DNA from: Heliocidaris tuberculata
Taxonomy: Eukaryota > Echinodermata > Echinoidea > Camarodonta > Echinometridae
NCBI GenBank assembly: GCA_025618425.1
Contig: CM046832.1
Coordinates: 23,810,559-23,874,558, forward strand
Direction of reading: 5' to 3'
DNA: 64,000 nucleotides
Position 1 is the first letter of the stretch. Each line of letters starts with the position of its first letter. The notes under the pieces are model-generated. The model had not been told where the DNA came from. It saw only the letters and a program-made list of their open reading frames with translations, and searched no databases. Positions 39,701-51,566 of this stretch are shown one piece after another. A program made the translations under genes and the position numbers.

Positions 39701-42700
39701 AAGATTTTTTGCAAAATGAAATTCTAAGAAATAATGGAGATTAGTACCTGTTCAATTGCATTATACCACAGTCACACCAAGGGGACCGGCGCCAGACGGA
39801 CAACAGACCAAGCAAAAGATTACATTGCCACCAATGGCCAAGAATTGTTCGTTTTGGAGTCAGTGTTGGGTTGGTTTGGGGCTTTGACTGCACAGTGGTT
39901 ATACAAGTCTAAAATCAACACTTTCTATGATCAAAGTATCAAAAACACCATATGTAATATTTCAGGAGACGTAAAACCAAGTTTCTTTAGGAACATACAT
40001 AAAGTGGATAGTACAGTAAAATTATACCTTGCATGACAGGTGTTGGCAATTCATGTAGTAACAGTTAATTAATCACGTTTTTCTGTTGTTGTTGTTTTTT
40101 GTTTTTGTCACATTTAGAAAGACAAAATTCGAATCACACTCCTTGACAGGCAGACGAAGCATAGGAATATTGTTAACCAGAATGAGGTGAGAGCAATTTA
40201 TGTAATGTTACCCTATTTTTTTTTTTATTCATTTGCATGATTGCACTTTACAGTGCTGAAGCTGTTCCAGGGAGGTTGTTCTCTCATAAATATTGGAGAG
40301 TAAGCTGATCATATCAAAATTCATCACCTGCCAAAGTGATAATTTTTTTACAAATTATTATAAGCACATTGGAAAGAATTATTAGTCTGATGCAAGTTGT
40401 ATATGGCAGAACCTTTGAAATAGGGGACCTCACCAACTCTCATTATGGCTTTGTTATTATTTGTGAGGGATTTATGATGATATGGGGATCATCTACAAAG
40501 TTATATGTAGGTTCATTTGAGTTGCACCACTACTTGTAAATAAGCAAGAAACAAAAGGGTCTTTTTTTTAGCAAGATACAATTTTCAGTACATGGTTGAA
40601 ACCAAGTGTTGGCATAACAAAGTGGGAACAGAACCAAGTTTGAATGATTGAGAAGGAATTGCATCCACATAGATCACTATATATCAGATGTACAGCTGTA
40701 AAACTGAATTTAAAAAAAAGTGCCTTCCCTCTTTTATTAAACAGTTGATAATGGAACTTGAAAAAATGCATGGAGTGGAGGTTAATGTAGTGGTGTACAA
40801 CTGGTAAGTTGACATCAGTTAATGTTGAATTCAATTCATTTCAGACCGTGTATTATTGTTTTCATACTTTTCACAACTTTGTCTTTTTCTTTCTCTCTCT
40901 CACTTTCTGTCACTATCTCTTACCACCAAGTGGTACTGTTTTTCATACTTGTCCTTTTTTCATGTTATTTTTTTTTCTCTCTCTCTCTCTGTCTTGTCTT
41001 CTACTCTCTCCCTACTTGTAAGACAATGACAACTTGTTTAAATTTTAGTAATCTAAGGAGGTCACAAATCTAAAGAAATTTTTACCATATAATATGTGAG
41101 ATTCTTAAAACTCTGTCCTACTTTCATTTGGGGGTACCTAGCATAAAGTGAAGCAGGCATATCCCCCCAAATCTGGGAAGGAGTTGGTCCCTTTTTCTCA
41201 CTTTCTGGATATGCCAATGGTATATGAGATAAATGAGAATCAATAAGGATCAACCCAACTACCTGGTATATTTGTAATTTGTTATATGTGTTACTACTTA
41301 ACCTCTTAGATAATTTAGGTTTTTGTTTGTGTTATTTTCAGGCGCAACATGAAATTTACTGAACAACTTCAGGTGAGCAAGTTCTTCAAAGTAGGAAATC
41401 TCCTGTAGGAAAAAATAACATTTTGATTGCAACCATCAATTTCGGATTGTTTTATGACATCTACATTGATTCAAATCTATGTTGTTATTTTGACAGGACA
41501 GATTTTTCCCTGAAATTGTGTTATGTGAAATTAATAGCCATATTTGACTTAATGCGGCAATTCCCTTATTCTTTTGTTTTAATGAATAGGACTGTGGACA
41601 TTTCAGTTGCCAAGATGTAGGGTATCATTTGTATTATTTGAGATGAAGCTTTTTTGTTCATTGACCACTTTCATAGGTGTCTTATAACTCTCATCTTGTG
41701 ACTTTCACAGACTGTAATACTCAATATATAAGTAAAGATTAATTGTCAAATTATGAAGTTAATTATTTTGTGCATTTTCCGTACAGCACACACATAATTC
41801 TGACATCTTCATCGGGATGCATGGAGCTGGATTAACTCATCTAATCTTCTTACCAGACTGGGCTGTTATCTTTGAAATGTAAGGTTCTTATCTTATTCTT
41901 TGATGAGACCCATCAAGTCTGCAAAATGAGCAATGTGAATGTACAAGCTTTTAGTGCATATCTGTCCTATTTTTCAAAGGAATATTGATGATTAATGATG
42001 TACTTTTTATTATTCAAGTGAGTTATATCATCCATTATTGCCTCTATGATCTATATTCTGCTTTTTAGCATAACATTTCTAATGATCATATGTCTCTAGC
42101 ATTTACTTCATTGATAATTTGTCTTTACCCAGTAGAATGCTAAGCAAAGCATGTGCAGTTGTAGGTAAGCAGTTAGGGGACCTACTACTTAAAGTCTTAG
42201 CCAAGAGATTTATAAGAAACTGAGGAGAATTGTCTTGTAATAACCAATAGTCATTGACTGTATGTCCTTGAGTTAAGGTATTTAAGGCCCTCCAAGAAAA
42301 CTTCCAAATAATGCACTCTTTCAGGCATCAAATTTCTGCCAATTGATAAAGAGAAACCCATGGATATATACATGTAAATTGCAATAAAGCAAATAGGGGT
42401 TCATTTTATTTTAGTTTTAAGCACTGCAAATAATTATATTACAGATCCAACTGTGAAGACATCAATTGCTACAAAGATTTGGCTGCAATACGAGGTGTCA
42501 AATATATGACATGGGAGAACAATGACCTCCTGCAGAAACGTAATGAGGTGAGTTTTTAAATACTTAATCTTATATTCCATGAATTCAAGAGACCGTTCAT
42601 ATGAATTTCCCAAATTCTCTAGGAAACTGATGGTTTTCCACAGTGGTTGTGAAGTACAAAATATAACTTTGGTTATGGCATCTATATGCAACAAGAGAAA

Positions 42701-43510
42701 GACAGATGTTGTGGAAATTGATGCTTACAAACTGTTTGAAATGCATCTTTCAACAATCATTTTTTTGTAACACTCCTCTGAGTGGACATTGGTCTCCATA
42801 AGTGTTTGAATACAAAACATGTATATATCCTTGACTGCACATCATATTGTCCGTTTAGAGCCGGAAGGACATTGACTCTGCGTTAAATGATAGGAATTAA
42901 CACCCTTCTGGCTCTGAGCAAATGATATCATCCTGTTCTCTTTACACTGTAATTGACTCCAACACCGGCATCATAATTACCACCATTCATCTGTCTAGAG
43001 CCTGAAGAGCATTAACTTTCCTTACTACGGGATAATGGGTGAATTCAAGTTCGGTGTTGAAAGCTGGTGTTGGTGTTGGGGCAAAACTAGCACCAGCCAC
43101 AACACCGAACCTGAAATGAAGCTGGTGCCGGGATTGACTTCACTAGGTGTTGAGCTATCAATAATGTGATTGGTATTATTTTTGTAAACCCAAATTCGGT
43201 GCTGGGGCTAGAATCAACAGCCCAATTCACACTCTCAACACCAACACTAACACCAACACCGAACTTGAAATCACCCAATGAGTTAACACCCTTCTGGCTC
43301 TCAGCTGATAATATGTCACTAATGTCTAGTCCCTTACTTGTCCTCTATATTCTTTTACAGATCAATCACCCAAGTCTTGGCAAGCCACATGCCAAGTTCT
43401 GTGACTATGAATTTGATGTACCAGAGTTTAGACGCCTCATCCTGAAGGCCATATCGCATGTCAAGAATCATGAAGCTTACAAACAACACCATGCAAAAGA
43501 TGAGCTTTGA
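30043..43510 (+). CDS. eogt: EOGT, EGF-domain-specific O-linked N-acetylglucosamine transferase, complete coding sequence
   Basis: ER-lumenal GT61-family enzyme that transfers GlcNAc from UDP-GlcNAc to Ser/Thr of EGF repeats on secreted and membrane proteins, including Notch. Coding exons: 30073-30273, 31019-31116, 32769-32877, 33380-33480, 36635-36742, 37059-37168, 37544-37647, 37981-38073, 39085-39243, 40118-40186, 40745-40803, 41342-41372, 41787-41878, 42445-42547, 43361-43510. All introns are GT-AG and phases join, giving 528 residues, against 527 in human. Signal peptide covers about residues 1-23. Conserved blocks include HIPFF-like [55 protein letters not shown] and [10 protein letters not shown] (424-433). 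The protein ends in KDEL, an ER-retention signal. The position of the human DYD motif reads DTH here (295-297). The 5'UTR begins in an upstream exon not placed. Confidence 0.97.
30635..30810. repeat. Trinucleotide repeats (GAT)n, (AAT)n, (ACT)n
   Basis: Mixed trinucleotide tracts with about ten ACT units near 30718-30748, in eogt intron 1. Confidence 0.85.
31019..31116 (+). CDS. eogt: EOGT exon 2
   Basis: [15 protein letters not shown] to [11 protein letters not shown]. Acceptor gaaacag, donor gtgagt in phase 2. Confidence 0.93.
31255..31640. repeat. Dispersed repeat, copy 1
   Basis: Aligns to 47088-47470 (shared CAAAGCAATTGGGAAAGGT and TTTCTTGTCATATTTTGA). Noncoding. Confidence 0.6.
32293..32625 (+). 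repeat. Poly(G)-bearing dispersed repeat, copy 2
   Basis: GCGTATCCAGGATTTTGTAA, then AAAAGTCGCTCAGT followed by 25 G (32430-32454). Inverted relative to 9408-9755. Confidence 0.7.
32769..32877 (+). CDS. eogt: EOGT exon 3
   Basis: [19 protein letters not shown], then EPKSK. The FWKQADFGY-like block is conserved in EOGT. Donor gttaag. Confidence 0.93.
33380..33480 (+). CDS. eogt: EOGT exon 4
   Basis: [20 protein letters not shown], then LDLRKL. Donor gtcagt, phase 2. Confidence 0.93.
34158..36627. repeat. Composite TATGCCTCCGCC repeat in eogt intron 4
   Basis: Begins with hairpin TATGCCTCCGCCCACCGAAG, has two further internal copies of that hairpin near 34781 and 35360, and ends GGCGGAGGCATATAGGAGA and GCATTCATCTTGTT at 36627. 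Contains many AGGTCA half-sites, including a perfect DR1 at 34749-34761. Confidence 0.75.
34326..34565. mobile_element. 240-bp TIR element with 3-bp AAT flanks, copy 1
   Basis: Ends GGGTGATTTCAAGTTCGGTG and GAACTTGAAATCACCC. AAT on both sides (34323-34325, 34566-34568). The uninterrupted target can be read in the copy at 54.8 kb. Contains tandem GTTGGT units. Confidence 0.75.
36635..36742 (+). CDS. eogt: EOGT exon 5
   Basis: [17 protein letters not shown] to HFSELQSW. The acceptor ccttttctcttag starts only about 10 bases after a dispersed repeat. Intronic sequence upstream is open in the same frame from 36561. Confidence 0.92.
37059..37168 (+). CDS. eogt: EOGT exon 6
   Basis: [36 protein letters not shown]. 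Donor gtagga, phase 1. Confidence 0.94.
37544..37647 (+). CDS. eogt: EOGT exon 7
   Basis: [20 protein letters not shown], then [13 protein letters not shown], the most conserved catalytic-domain block. Donor gtaagt. Confidence 0.96.
37981..38073 (+). CDS. eogt: EOGT exon 8
   Basis: [20 protein letters not shown], then [11 protein letters not shown]. The human DYD position is DTH; a DWD follows at 303-305. Confidence 0.95.
38495..38533 (+). repeat. Interstitial telomere-like (CCCTAA)n
   Basis: TTAACCCTAACCCTAACCCT followed by degenerate units, in eogt intron 8. Confidence 0.75.
38776..39011. mobile_element. AATAGACC MITE, copy 3 (eogt intron)
   Basis: Ends AATAGACCGCTTCGGTAATG and ACAGAACCGGTCTATT. 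Very close to copy 1. Lies between eogt exons 8 and 9. Confidence 0.65.
39085..39243 (+). CDS. eogt: EOGT exon 9
   Basis: [20 protein letters not shown] through [18 protein letters not shown]. Donor gtaaat. Confidence 0.95.
40118..40186 (+). CDS. eogt: EOGT exon 10
   Basis: [23 protein letters not shown]; 23 residues, phase 0-0. Confidence 0.93.
40745..40803 (+). CDS. eogt: EOGT exon 11
   Basis: [19 protein letters not shown]. Donor gtaagt, phase 2. Confidence 0.9.
41342..41372 (+). CDS. eogt: EOGT exon 12 (31-bp microexon)
   Basis: [10 protein letters not shown] between tattttcag and gtgagc. Both flanking phases require it, and it fills the expected gap before HNSDIFIG. Confidence 0.88.
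41787..41878 (+). CDS. eogt: EOGT exon 13
   Basis: [20 protein letters not shown], then [10 protein letters not shown]. The GMHGAGLTH motif is typical of GT61 enzymes. Confidence 0.96.
42445..42547 (+). CDS. eogt: EOGT exon 14
   Basis: [20 protein letters not shown], then [14 protein letters not shown]. Donor gtgagt. Confidence 0.94.
43037..43276. mobile_element. 240-bp TIR element with 3-bp AAT flanks, copy 2, inverted
   Basis: Same family as 34326-34565, same length, opposite orientation, again flanked by AAT (43034-43036, 43277-43279). Inserted in another repeat containing TAACACCCTTCTGGCTC, in eogt intron 14. Confidence 0.75.
43361..43510 (+). CDS. eogt: EOGT exon 15, C-terminus
   Basis: [20 protein letters not shown] to AKDEL and TGA. 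The KDEL end matches ER retention (HDEL in human). Confidence 0.96.
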   Translation: MNHPSLGKPHAKFCDYEFDVPEFRRLILKAISHVKNHEAYKQHHAKDEL

Positions 43511-44640
43511 TGTGAAGCATGGTAATCTTCATTCTGGTTTTGTCATCTATGCCATTAATTATTTCTACTCAAGAATTTATGCTAGATATTATAGACTTTT
43601 TTTCGTATATTTCATTTGTGAATACTTACCCAACGTTAGTGTAGTAAAGTTCTTCAAAGCATGAAGTTCTGTTAAGTCTATTGCTTGTAACAAAGGTGTA
43701 AAATTTCTTTTGACTATTTATTCCTGAGGTGCATTCCATATTTAATGTTACAAGTTTGCTGTAAAGCTTTCTGCAGATTTTGCCAGTTATCTCAGCTCTG
43801 TAACATTCCTCATGTTTACTGAAATATCTTTACTCGGAGTAGATGAACTGTATACATCACTCGACTATCAGGAAAGTATTGCATTTTAAGTAATATTGGA
43901 ACCAGACTGTAGTTTGTGTGGGTAAAGCAATCTTAATCTTAATCTTACTTAGTCTCAATATTAATGTCTATATAATTCAAGAACATCCTCTTTAGAGCAT
44001 GATCTCATGCCTAATAAAAATATTGTACCTGACAAGAGCGATTATGCTCCTGATGAAAAGGCTGATTTTTAATTTCAGCTTTTTACCTCGTAGTTCTATG
44101 TCATTTCATGGGGGGAAAAAAAGATTCATGCCTATGTGCATAATATTTCACAGAAAATCTTCTCCATTATTATCTTAGAGCTTTAAAACATTTCTTGCTT
44201 TAAAGTTGCACTGAATTATTTTCAGATTTGCAAAGCATGTACTCACTTCTGTAAAGGTACTTAATAGAGAACATATATACATCTTTATGGAATGAGCAGG
44301 AATCACAATCTTTCAAGTTCAAAATTGTTTCAGAGCCTCAAGTTTCACTCTTTTTACTTATAAAAGTATAAGGTAGACTACTTCATTTTTGATCTGTGAA
44401 AGACATTAAAGCCAATATTTTGTCTATCCCCCCCCCCCAAATGTATGTGGTATGTGGTTCTTTTCCTGAATTTTAACTGAGCTTTAAACAAGCATGAAGT
44501 TGATATATGCTCTGCTGCAAACTTTGAATGGTAGCTTCTTGAAAATTTTTGATTGATAATACATGTATGTCAACTGTTATGTACTAGTACTATGCACTTT
44601 TTCTAACATCTATCCCACCATTTTATAATTATACAGTGCA

Positions 44641-45668
44641 TATAAAAAAAGGTCTACCCAACTTTGATAGCTTCTAACTATGACCAATGTGACCTTTAAA
44701 TTTATTTCATGGTGAAGATTAACTTGTTTTCTGTCTTATGATACGTTATTCATGACTTTTCTGCCACGGATGAATGAGCACCAGCATTTTAAAAAAGTAT
44801 CGTAAAAAAAATCGCATTGTACCAAGTTTTGGGCTGATGCAACGAACGTGGGTCAAGCTATATGAATGTGTTACTTTCGTCTAAAATCCTTTTAAAAGTT
44901 AAATTCTCTTTCATGCTTCAATGCTTCATTGTTTAAAGCGATCCAGTGTATCTAAGCTTTCACATGACCTTGTTTCGATCCATATGATGATCTCAATTCA
45001 TTTTAACAGCCTTCTAACTTCTTGGCTCATAATAACTAAAAAATCTCAGCATTCCACCATTTCACCTGCATTAGGTAAAGAAGGTGTTTTTCTTGAATAG
45101 CGCATGAACTCAAAGGTTTACTGAATTTAAAGACTGAAAAAATACAAGGAAGGATACATGTGTTGAGAATTTCCAAAGTAATTGATCGTAGAATTTCATT
45201 TCTAAAAATTGCTTCCCAAATAAACTTTGTCCATTTTGAATGACTCACTAAAAAGGCTTTCCCTAATAAGGGATGCAGATGAAACCAAGATTGTGTCATC
45301 ATGGCAAAGAAAATATCATAAATTTGCTTGTAATAAGCCTTTTCTTGAGTTTGAGTTGACACTGACACCTTTTCTATTCATATACACAAAATCAATTGAA
45401 ATAACTAGCAATTTTTTTCAAACTGAAATAAGAAATGCATGATTTGTTTTGACCCACATTCGTTGCTTCAGAGTTCAGACCAAACTTGGTACAAGAGGAT
45501 TTTGACAGTACTTTTTGAAAAGCCTGCTGCTCAGTCATCTGTTGCAGCACGGTTATGAATAAGGTGTCATTGGACAGATTATAAAGTTGTTCTTTAATGG
45601 TAAAATAGGTTTAAAGCCCATAGCAGTTATGACTTTTTAATTAGAAGCTACCAAAGTTGGGTATACTT
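44641..45668. mobile_element. Fold-back element with long inverted arms
   Basis: Arms of roughly 230 bp, 44651-44885 and 45446-45667, are imperfect reverse complements (GGTCTACCCAACTTTGATAG end; GCAACGAAYGTGGGTC inside). About 1 kb, noncoding centre. Confidence 0.6.
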
Positions 45669-46635
45669 TGATTTGATATGAACTGTACATTATGTAGTAA
45701 GTATAATTGTAGATATTTGAATATTTTTCGTACACAGAATATCATCATCATTATGCAATTTTTAAACAAAGTGTTCCCCAAGTCTGACTGAATGAAAAGA
45801 AATGACCCATTATCTCTCTTCTTTTTCTTCCTTATGTGCAGCATTATAATATTGTTAAGAGTATGAAGAAGAAATGTGTACATTTCATATACAAGTACTG
45901 TGTGTGAATATTTAATAATGTACAATTGATAATGGAAGTAATTTTTCCCAATTATTACAGATATATAATTTTAATTACAGAAATTTAAAGAATTTGAAGG
46001 AAATAGTGCATTATTATTTCTCTTCGTTTTGTGCAACATTACTGTATTATGTGAAATAAGTTTAGGAGAGAATTATTGTCAAATTATGTGGTATCTCGCT
46101 TGGGGTAACAACATGAAAAAAGGTAGTGCAAAATTATTTGTCTGTGGTCTTCATCAATATATGCAAGCAATCAACTTACTGATGTGATGCAGTACATTCC
46201 ATATAATTTGTGGATTTTCATTCTAGATGGATATTTGTGAATTAAATGACTGGTTATTCATAAATGATTATGCATGTTGTAGAAGGAAAGAGGGACATGT
46301 TTTTATAGGATGAATGCAATAGTTGGAATCAAACTTTTGATACATGCACAGTACTAGTGTGATTTACCAAAATGCAGAACAATTTGTGGGAAATAAATCA
46401 TTAAGTGTATATATTTTGTTTCCAATCATAATTGATATTTGTTTGAACAGATATCACATGAAGTGAATTCATCTACATTGGTACACCTCTGAAACAAGTT
46501 CATATTATCTTTAAGATACAATAGATGCACCTTTTTTACAGGACAACCAAGTATTACTCATTTCCAGTACATGCATTTCAAAATGAAATATTCGAATACA
46601 TGTACTGAATGACAAAAGATGATATTTTACTTGTT

Positions 46636-46978
46636 TTTAAAGTTCAGTTTCTTTGTTCTATTGTATTCATTTGAGAAAACAGATTTTTGGAACAAACTAC
46701 TGGTTTTTACCCCTTCAGAATACTGCGACATTTTCTTTTTAAGTTGGTAGCTCTGCATTTTTTTTCATCTAGCTTTCTATTTCCATTTTTCTATTTGTGA
46801 TACTATTGATTTTAAAATTCAGTTTCTTTGTTTTTTTATTGTATTTATTTGAGACACACTGATTTGTGGGAACAAAAGACTGGTTTTCAGCCATTAGATT
46901 ACTGTGACATTGTTAGCTCTGTATTTCTTTCCTTCCAAGTTTCCATTTCCAATTTTCTACTTGTGATACTATGCAGAA
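46636..46978. repeat. Tandem duplication, two units of about 170 bp
   Basis: 46636-46810 and 46812-46978 share AGTTTCTTTGTT, GGAACAAA, ACTGGTTTT and TGTGATACTAT in the same order. Confidence 0.65.
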
Positions 46979-47087
46979 GACTAGGGTGGAAGAAACAGAC
47001 TGGTAGAGACTCCCATTGAATGTCATGTGTTGAATGTTTCCTTATCCCAGCATTGTCAGGCATGGGTTTCGCATTGCCATCATTAAA

Positions 47088-47470
47088 GATAAAGTTGAGT
47101 TCAGGGGAGCGTTTCATCAAGCATTTTGTCAGTGATTTTTACCGACAACTGTTATAAGCTACTGAAATCCTCGCATCTGATTGGCTGAGAGCAAATTTGT
47201 CCATAAAAATCACCGACAAAACGCTTGATGAAACGCTCCCCTGGTCATTTGATTACATTGTGAAAGAAGCTGTCTCAAAGCAATTGGGAAAGGTCCATCA
47301 GATCTACATAAGAATTGGTGTATACTGTGAGGTTTTGGAATCATCAAAATGATAAGGAATTGACCCAATCTTGCCTGAGCACTTCAGCTATTTCTTGTCA
47401 TATTTTGATGTATGAGAGCATTTGAAGGGAAGTCCTTTTCAGGGAACATTCCTACTTCTCTTCAGTTTAA
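47088..47470. repeat. Dispersed repeat, copy 2, with MITE insertion
   Basis: Same family as 31255-31640 but split by the hairpin element at 47102-47243. Confidence 0.6.
47102..47243. mobile_element. Short hairpin MITE with internal CCAATCAGA, copy 2
   Basis: Arms CAGGGGAGCGTTTCATCAAG and CTTGATGAAACGCTCCCCTG are perfectly complementary. The middle holds TCTGATTGGCTGAG. It interrupts a dispersed repeat that is intact at 31255-31640. Confidence 0.7.
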
Positions 47471-48701
47471 GCCTCAATCTCACGCGATGCAGTAAACTGC
47501 CTAAAGAAGAAACACGCTGTGGCAAACTAAAAACATTTCACATGCGAATGAATGGCAGTTGGAGGTGGGAAAAAGTACTTCCTAATAAAGGCTCCTAAGC
47601 ATACTTATGTGTTTTAAGATTTAAAAATGTGAAGTGCACTTCACCAATTTCATTTTATTTTGCCATGATGAATGAAATGAAAGTAGGAAATTCAAGAATG
47701 TGCCTTCATTCTATGTTAAATATTCATGCTTTAAATGAATACATTTATGTACATGTATACCTTGGTGATGGTTCAGTATTGTAGTATTTAGCACCTGTGT
47801 CTTTCAAAATATTTGAATTCTTAACTTATTTTATTAAAGTATGTACATTCACTGTTGTTAAGAATGTAGGCTGTTATGGAAGAGAGTTATATTTTATTTT
47901 TCAATGAAAAGTTGTTATCTCATTGATGATAAAATTGAGCCATTTCATTAGATTGTGCCTTACCCAAAAAAGGGTTATACATTTTAGTGAAATACATGTA
48001 GTTTGGTGAGGTTTATATCTATATGTATACAGAAAAAAATCAAATGGCATTTGAGTAAAGGATGTTACAACAAATTTGTATGTTATTGTATTTATAGATG
48101 TTGTATTCAATTATGATGGCCTCACACACGATCATGCCTGAAATTAATTTGGTACAACCTATATAAAAGCCATTCGATTCAGTAGTCAGTACTATATTCT
48201 ATACTATATTATTCAAATGTTGAAGATATTTGCCAGAATAAAGCCTTGAAAAATACCAAAATCTGTGCTACCTTGTGTACTGTGCATAGTTGAGAAAAAA
48301 AATTCCCAAGTTAAAGATACCTCTTTACTTTAGAAAATACATCATACATACATTTCAGAATGTGAAGGGAAAGTAAGATTGAAGGGAAAGTAAGATTGTA
48401 TGGGAGGTGAATAAAAGTATGGAATTCCTTTGAAATAACTCCTCTTATAAATGATTTTAGGGTTATGATACCGGTATCTACTATTTTAGGTTTATTTGTA
48501 TTGCGATACAAACGCAGTTCTTACCATTCTTATTGAAAGCGAACAACGTTTTTCCTCTATTAAACTTTCAAGTTTCTTCTTACATTTTAAGCCAAATTAG
48601 TAAACAACCCCAACTACAATGTACTGTCACGACAATGTCAAAGATAAAGCAACTTATACAGTACTAACTATGAATTCTCATATATATCCTTCTTTCTTTC
48701 T

Positions 48702-49282
48702 TGAAGGGCAATCCAACTTTTGTAAAAAGCTGATTTGTGAGAAAGGAGAAAAAAAAAAGAGAAACAGGGTGGTGAAAGTTTAAAAGAAATGGGACAAAAA
48801 TATAACAAAGTAATGAATGTTTGAAAAATGAGAACACTGCATCTATGTGAATCTCAAGTTGGCAATTAGGTGAAGCAAGTAAGCAACTGACGCATTCATG
48901 GTCAACTCTCCCATTTGTTATACACCAAAATATCATTAATTTCCGGTTTTCCCCTGAGCACCTTTCCCCTCGGGGCAGTACTCAAAATAGGTTGTAGATA
49001 GCATATTGTTATATGTCCTCAAAAAAAAAAAATCCTACTGGGTTATACATTTGGAAAAAATGACATTATAATCATTTTGTGTGTTGGAGTGAAAGGGAAA
49101 GTTGACCGCCGCTACATCACAGTGACTGTACAGATATCTAATTTGAAACTCCCATGTGTATAATGATTACAACTTATTAAAAAAAAAATCATAACTTTCT
49201 TATTGCTTGTCCGATTTCTTTCAAACAATCTGCATCTCTGATTATTCTGCTTTCACACAGAGGTTGGATTTCCCCATGAAGG
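48702..49282. mobile_element. AAGGGCAATCCAAC TIR element, copy 3
   Basis: Related to 13796-14391 in reverse orientation: ends GAAGGGCAATCCAAC and GGTTGGATTTCCCC. Directly abuts a further related element on the right. Confidence 0.5.
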
Positions 49283-49716
49283 TGAAATCCACCCTGGTAT
49301 TTAGGAGAAACAGACTAATGAAAATTTGAGAAAAATCCTACAAGAAATAAATTTATGAACTTTTGAAGTTGTGATTTAATCAAACACTATCGGCAACTCG
49401 GTGACATATAGAAAATTTCATAAATTTTCATTTTCTTAGTTGTTGATGAAGGAATATGATTCATTTCATACAGGTATTGTGCAAAAACAAATGTGCCATG
49501 ATTATAATTAGGTTGCATGTATGATCAAATATTTTCTTTTACCTCGCAAGATACATCACGGAGTTGCCAATTTTGTGTTTGATTGATTACAACTTCAACA
49601 AATCATAATTTTCTTATGTCTTATCGGATTTTGCTCAAACTTTCACTGATCTGTTTCTTTAAATTTTCTCCTTCTTTTAAAACCAACTTGATATCAGTGT
49701 GGACTTCCCCTTTAAT
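49277..49716. mobile_element. Related TIR element (GAAATCCACCCTGGTAT ends)
   Basis: Ends GGTGAAATCCACCCTGG and GTGTGGACTTCCCCTTTAA are imperfect inverted repeats. Interior is noncoding. Confidence 0.45.
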
Positions 49717-51483
49717 TCATGCAACATGCGTATGTATATTATATTGAGACAAAATACCAAAGTCAAAAGACTGACTCGGTGATAGATAAAACTCACTTAA
49801 AATCTCTCATTAAATACATAACAATATGGTGAAGAAAAACACATACACACCAGATATTGTATAACTTCCACACATGTAGAATTGCATATTTTAGTTCCGA
49901 AAATGTAAGTCAAAATAAATATTAGCACATAGTTTTGAAGATGATTAATAATGGAACATAATAAATTCTCCATCAGATTCTCTATCAGATATAGAGAATC
50001 AAACGTAGTTACACTATGTTAAATCATGCGATGCTTAATCAGCCCAATTACAAGCAATATACCTCCTAAAAAATGAAATTTGTAGATGGATATTTTTGCC
50101 ATGTGTATTTGCTGAAGGAGTAGAAAAATGCGGTAAACCAAAGCAAGGCTAAATCATCTTTGAACATACAAAATAATCAGTGGAAAATCTCCATTGTTTT
50201 CCTAACATTTTATAACTGATCTCTGTATTAATCGACCATACAACCATCTATGTATTAATCGACCATACGAAGGCTTCCAATATTTCAAAATATTACCTTA
50301 TACTAATGCTTAGAATCAGCAATGAAAGAAACTTACATCAAACCATAATTAGAAAGGGTAATTGTAATTGCTATTAAATCATTTATCATTTTATTTCTCA
50401 ATTATAAAGAGCTATTAAGAGCGTTTATCTAGTAGCCCATTTTAAAGTATTTCCTTGAATTGCTACTGTCAACTGATGTCAAATCTTTCTCACATTTGGG
50501 TCTTCATTTTGACACAATACAATGTTTGTATCACTGAAAAATAATAGACTTTCACATGCATGACATAATGAGAAACTCTTTTCAAGCAGTAGCAGCTTTT
50601 AATGTCACAGAAACTGTAACAATATGCACAGTAAAACCCTTCCAACATTTATACACAGCTGGAAAATTAGTTCTTTGTAAATAAACCATCTGATTTAATG
50701 GAATAACTAATGGAGATGAAAAAATGCTTATATCAGCATATCTTTCCATCAATGTCCATTACAAGGATATATTACTGACAACTGATTCACTTGAATACAT
50801 TCAACAATCTGAAATGTGTATAGAATCAAGAACTATCTTGTTTTGTATTTAGTTTAGTGCCTTTGTTGGCTTTGCTTTTCCCTATCCATATGCTTAAATA
50901 AAATTTTCTTGACCTTGACACTGTGTCAACAAAATTCATGATTTTCAAATCAATTATTTTCCTTCTCCAGCAATTTGTGCTGGTGCAAGAATCTTCACAA
51001 ATTTGATAGATGTTTGATAAAAAAATGATGTGCCAATTATTTTACCAACAACTTCTAAAATGATACGCTTTGATTCAAGAATCTCTGAGAAGATGTGTTG
51101 TAAGTTTTATAGTTGTTTGAGAAAGAACAAATGCCTCATTTATTTTATTGTTGACATGTAACACTATTTTGCCATGGTTTAAATTTTTTTTCAACAGTCA
51201 GTAGATGAATGTTCTAGTCACGTTGTGACTAATGAAACAACCACTAATGAACTGCAAAGGTAGATAAAAAGGTAATACAATTCTTTTCATGTGTTTTAAT
51301 AACCACATACAAACTCCTGTCTTCTTCAGTGTTCAATCTCCTGCTCTTATTGAAAATTCAAATGGAGAACATTTCAAATCAATTACTGCATGTATGATCT
51401 AAAATCTGAAAGTTCTGCAATCATTCAGTGAGTTCTTTAACAGTGGATCAAGCTTCTTGCTCTAAATGAAATGGAGTGCAATG

Positions 51484-51566
51484 TCATAATCCATATTTCT
51501 TTGCAAGTTGCTGGCACTTTTGCTCATCGACTTCTGACTTCAAATGGGAGAACAGACCTTGAACCA
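51484..51566 (-). CDS. rpap3: RPAP3 exon 10, C-terminus
   Basis: VVQGLFSHLKSEVDEQKCQQ, LAKKYGL and TGA. Acceptor cacctgcag. Confidence 0.95.

Larger units (their letters stand above)
43511..51483. other. Region between convergent eogt and rpap3; 3'UTRs and repeats
   Basis: No coding exon supported. Candidate eogt poly(A) signals AATAAA lie at 44013-44018 and 48237-48242. Candidate minus-strand rpap3 signals (TTTATT on plus) lie at 51139-51149. TIR and fold-back elements are listed separately. Confidence 0.45.

Noticed and set aside
39734..40036. 100-codon open frame in eogt intron 9
   Set aside because: No resemblance to a protein family and lies in repeat-like intronic DNA.
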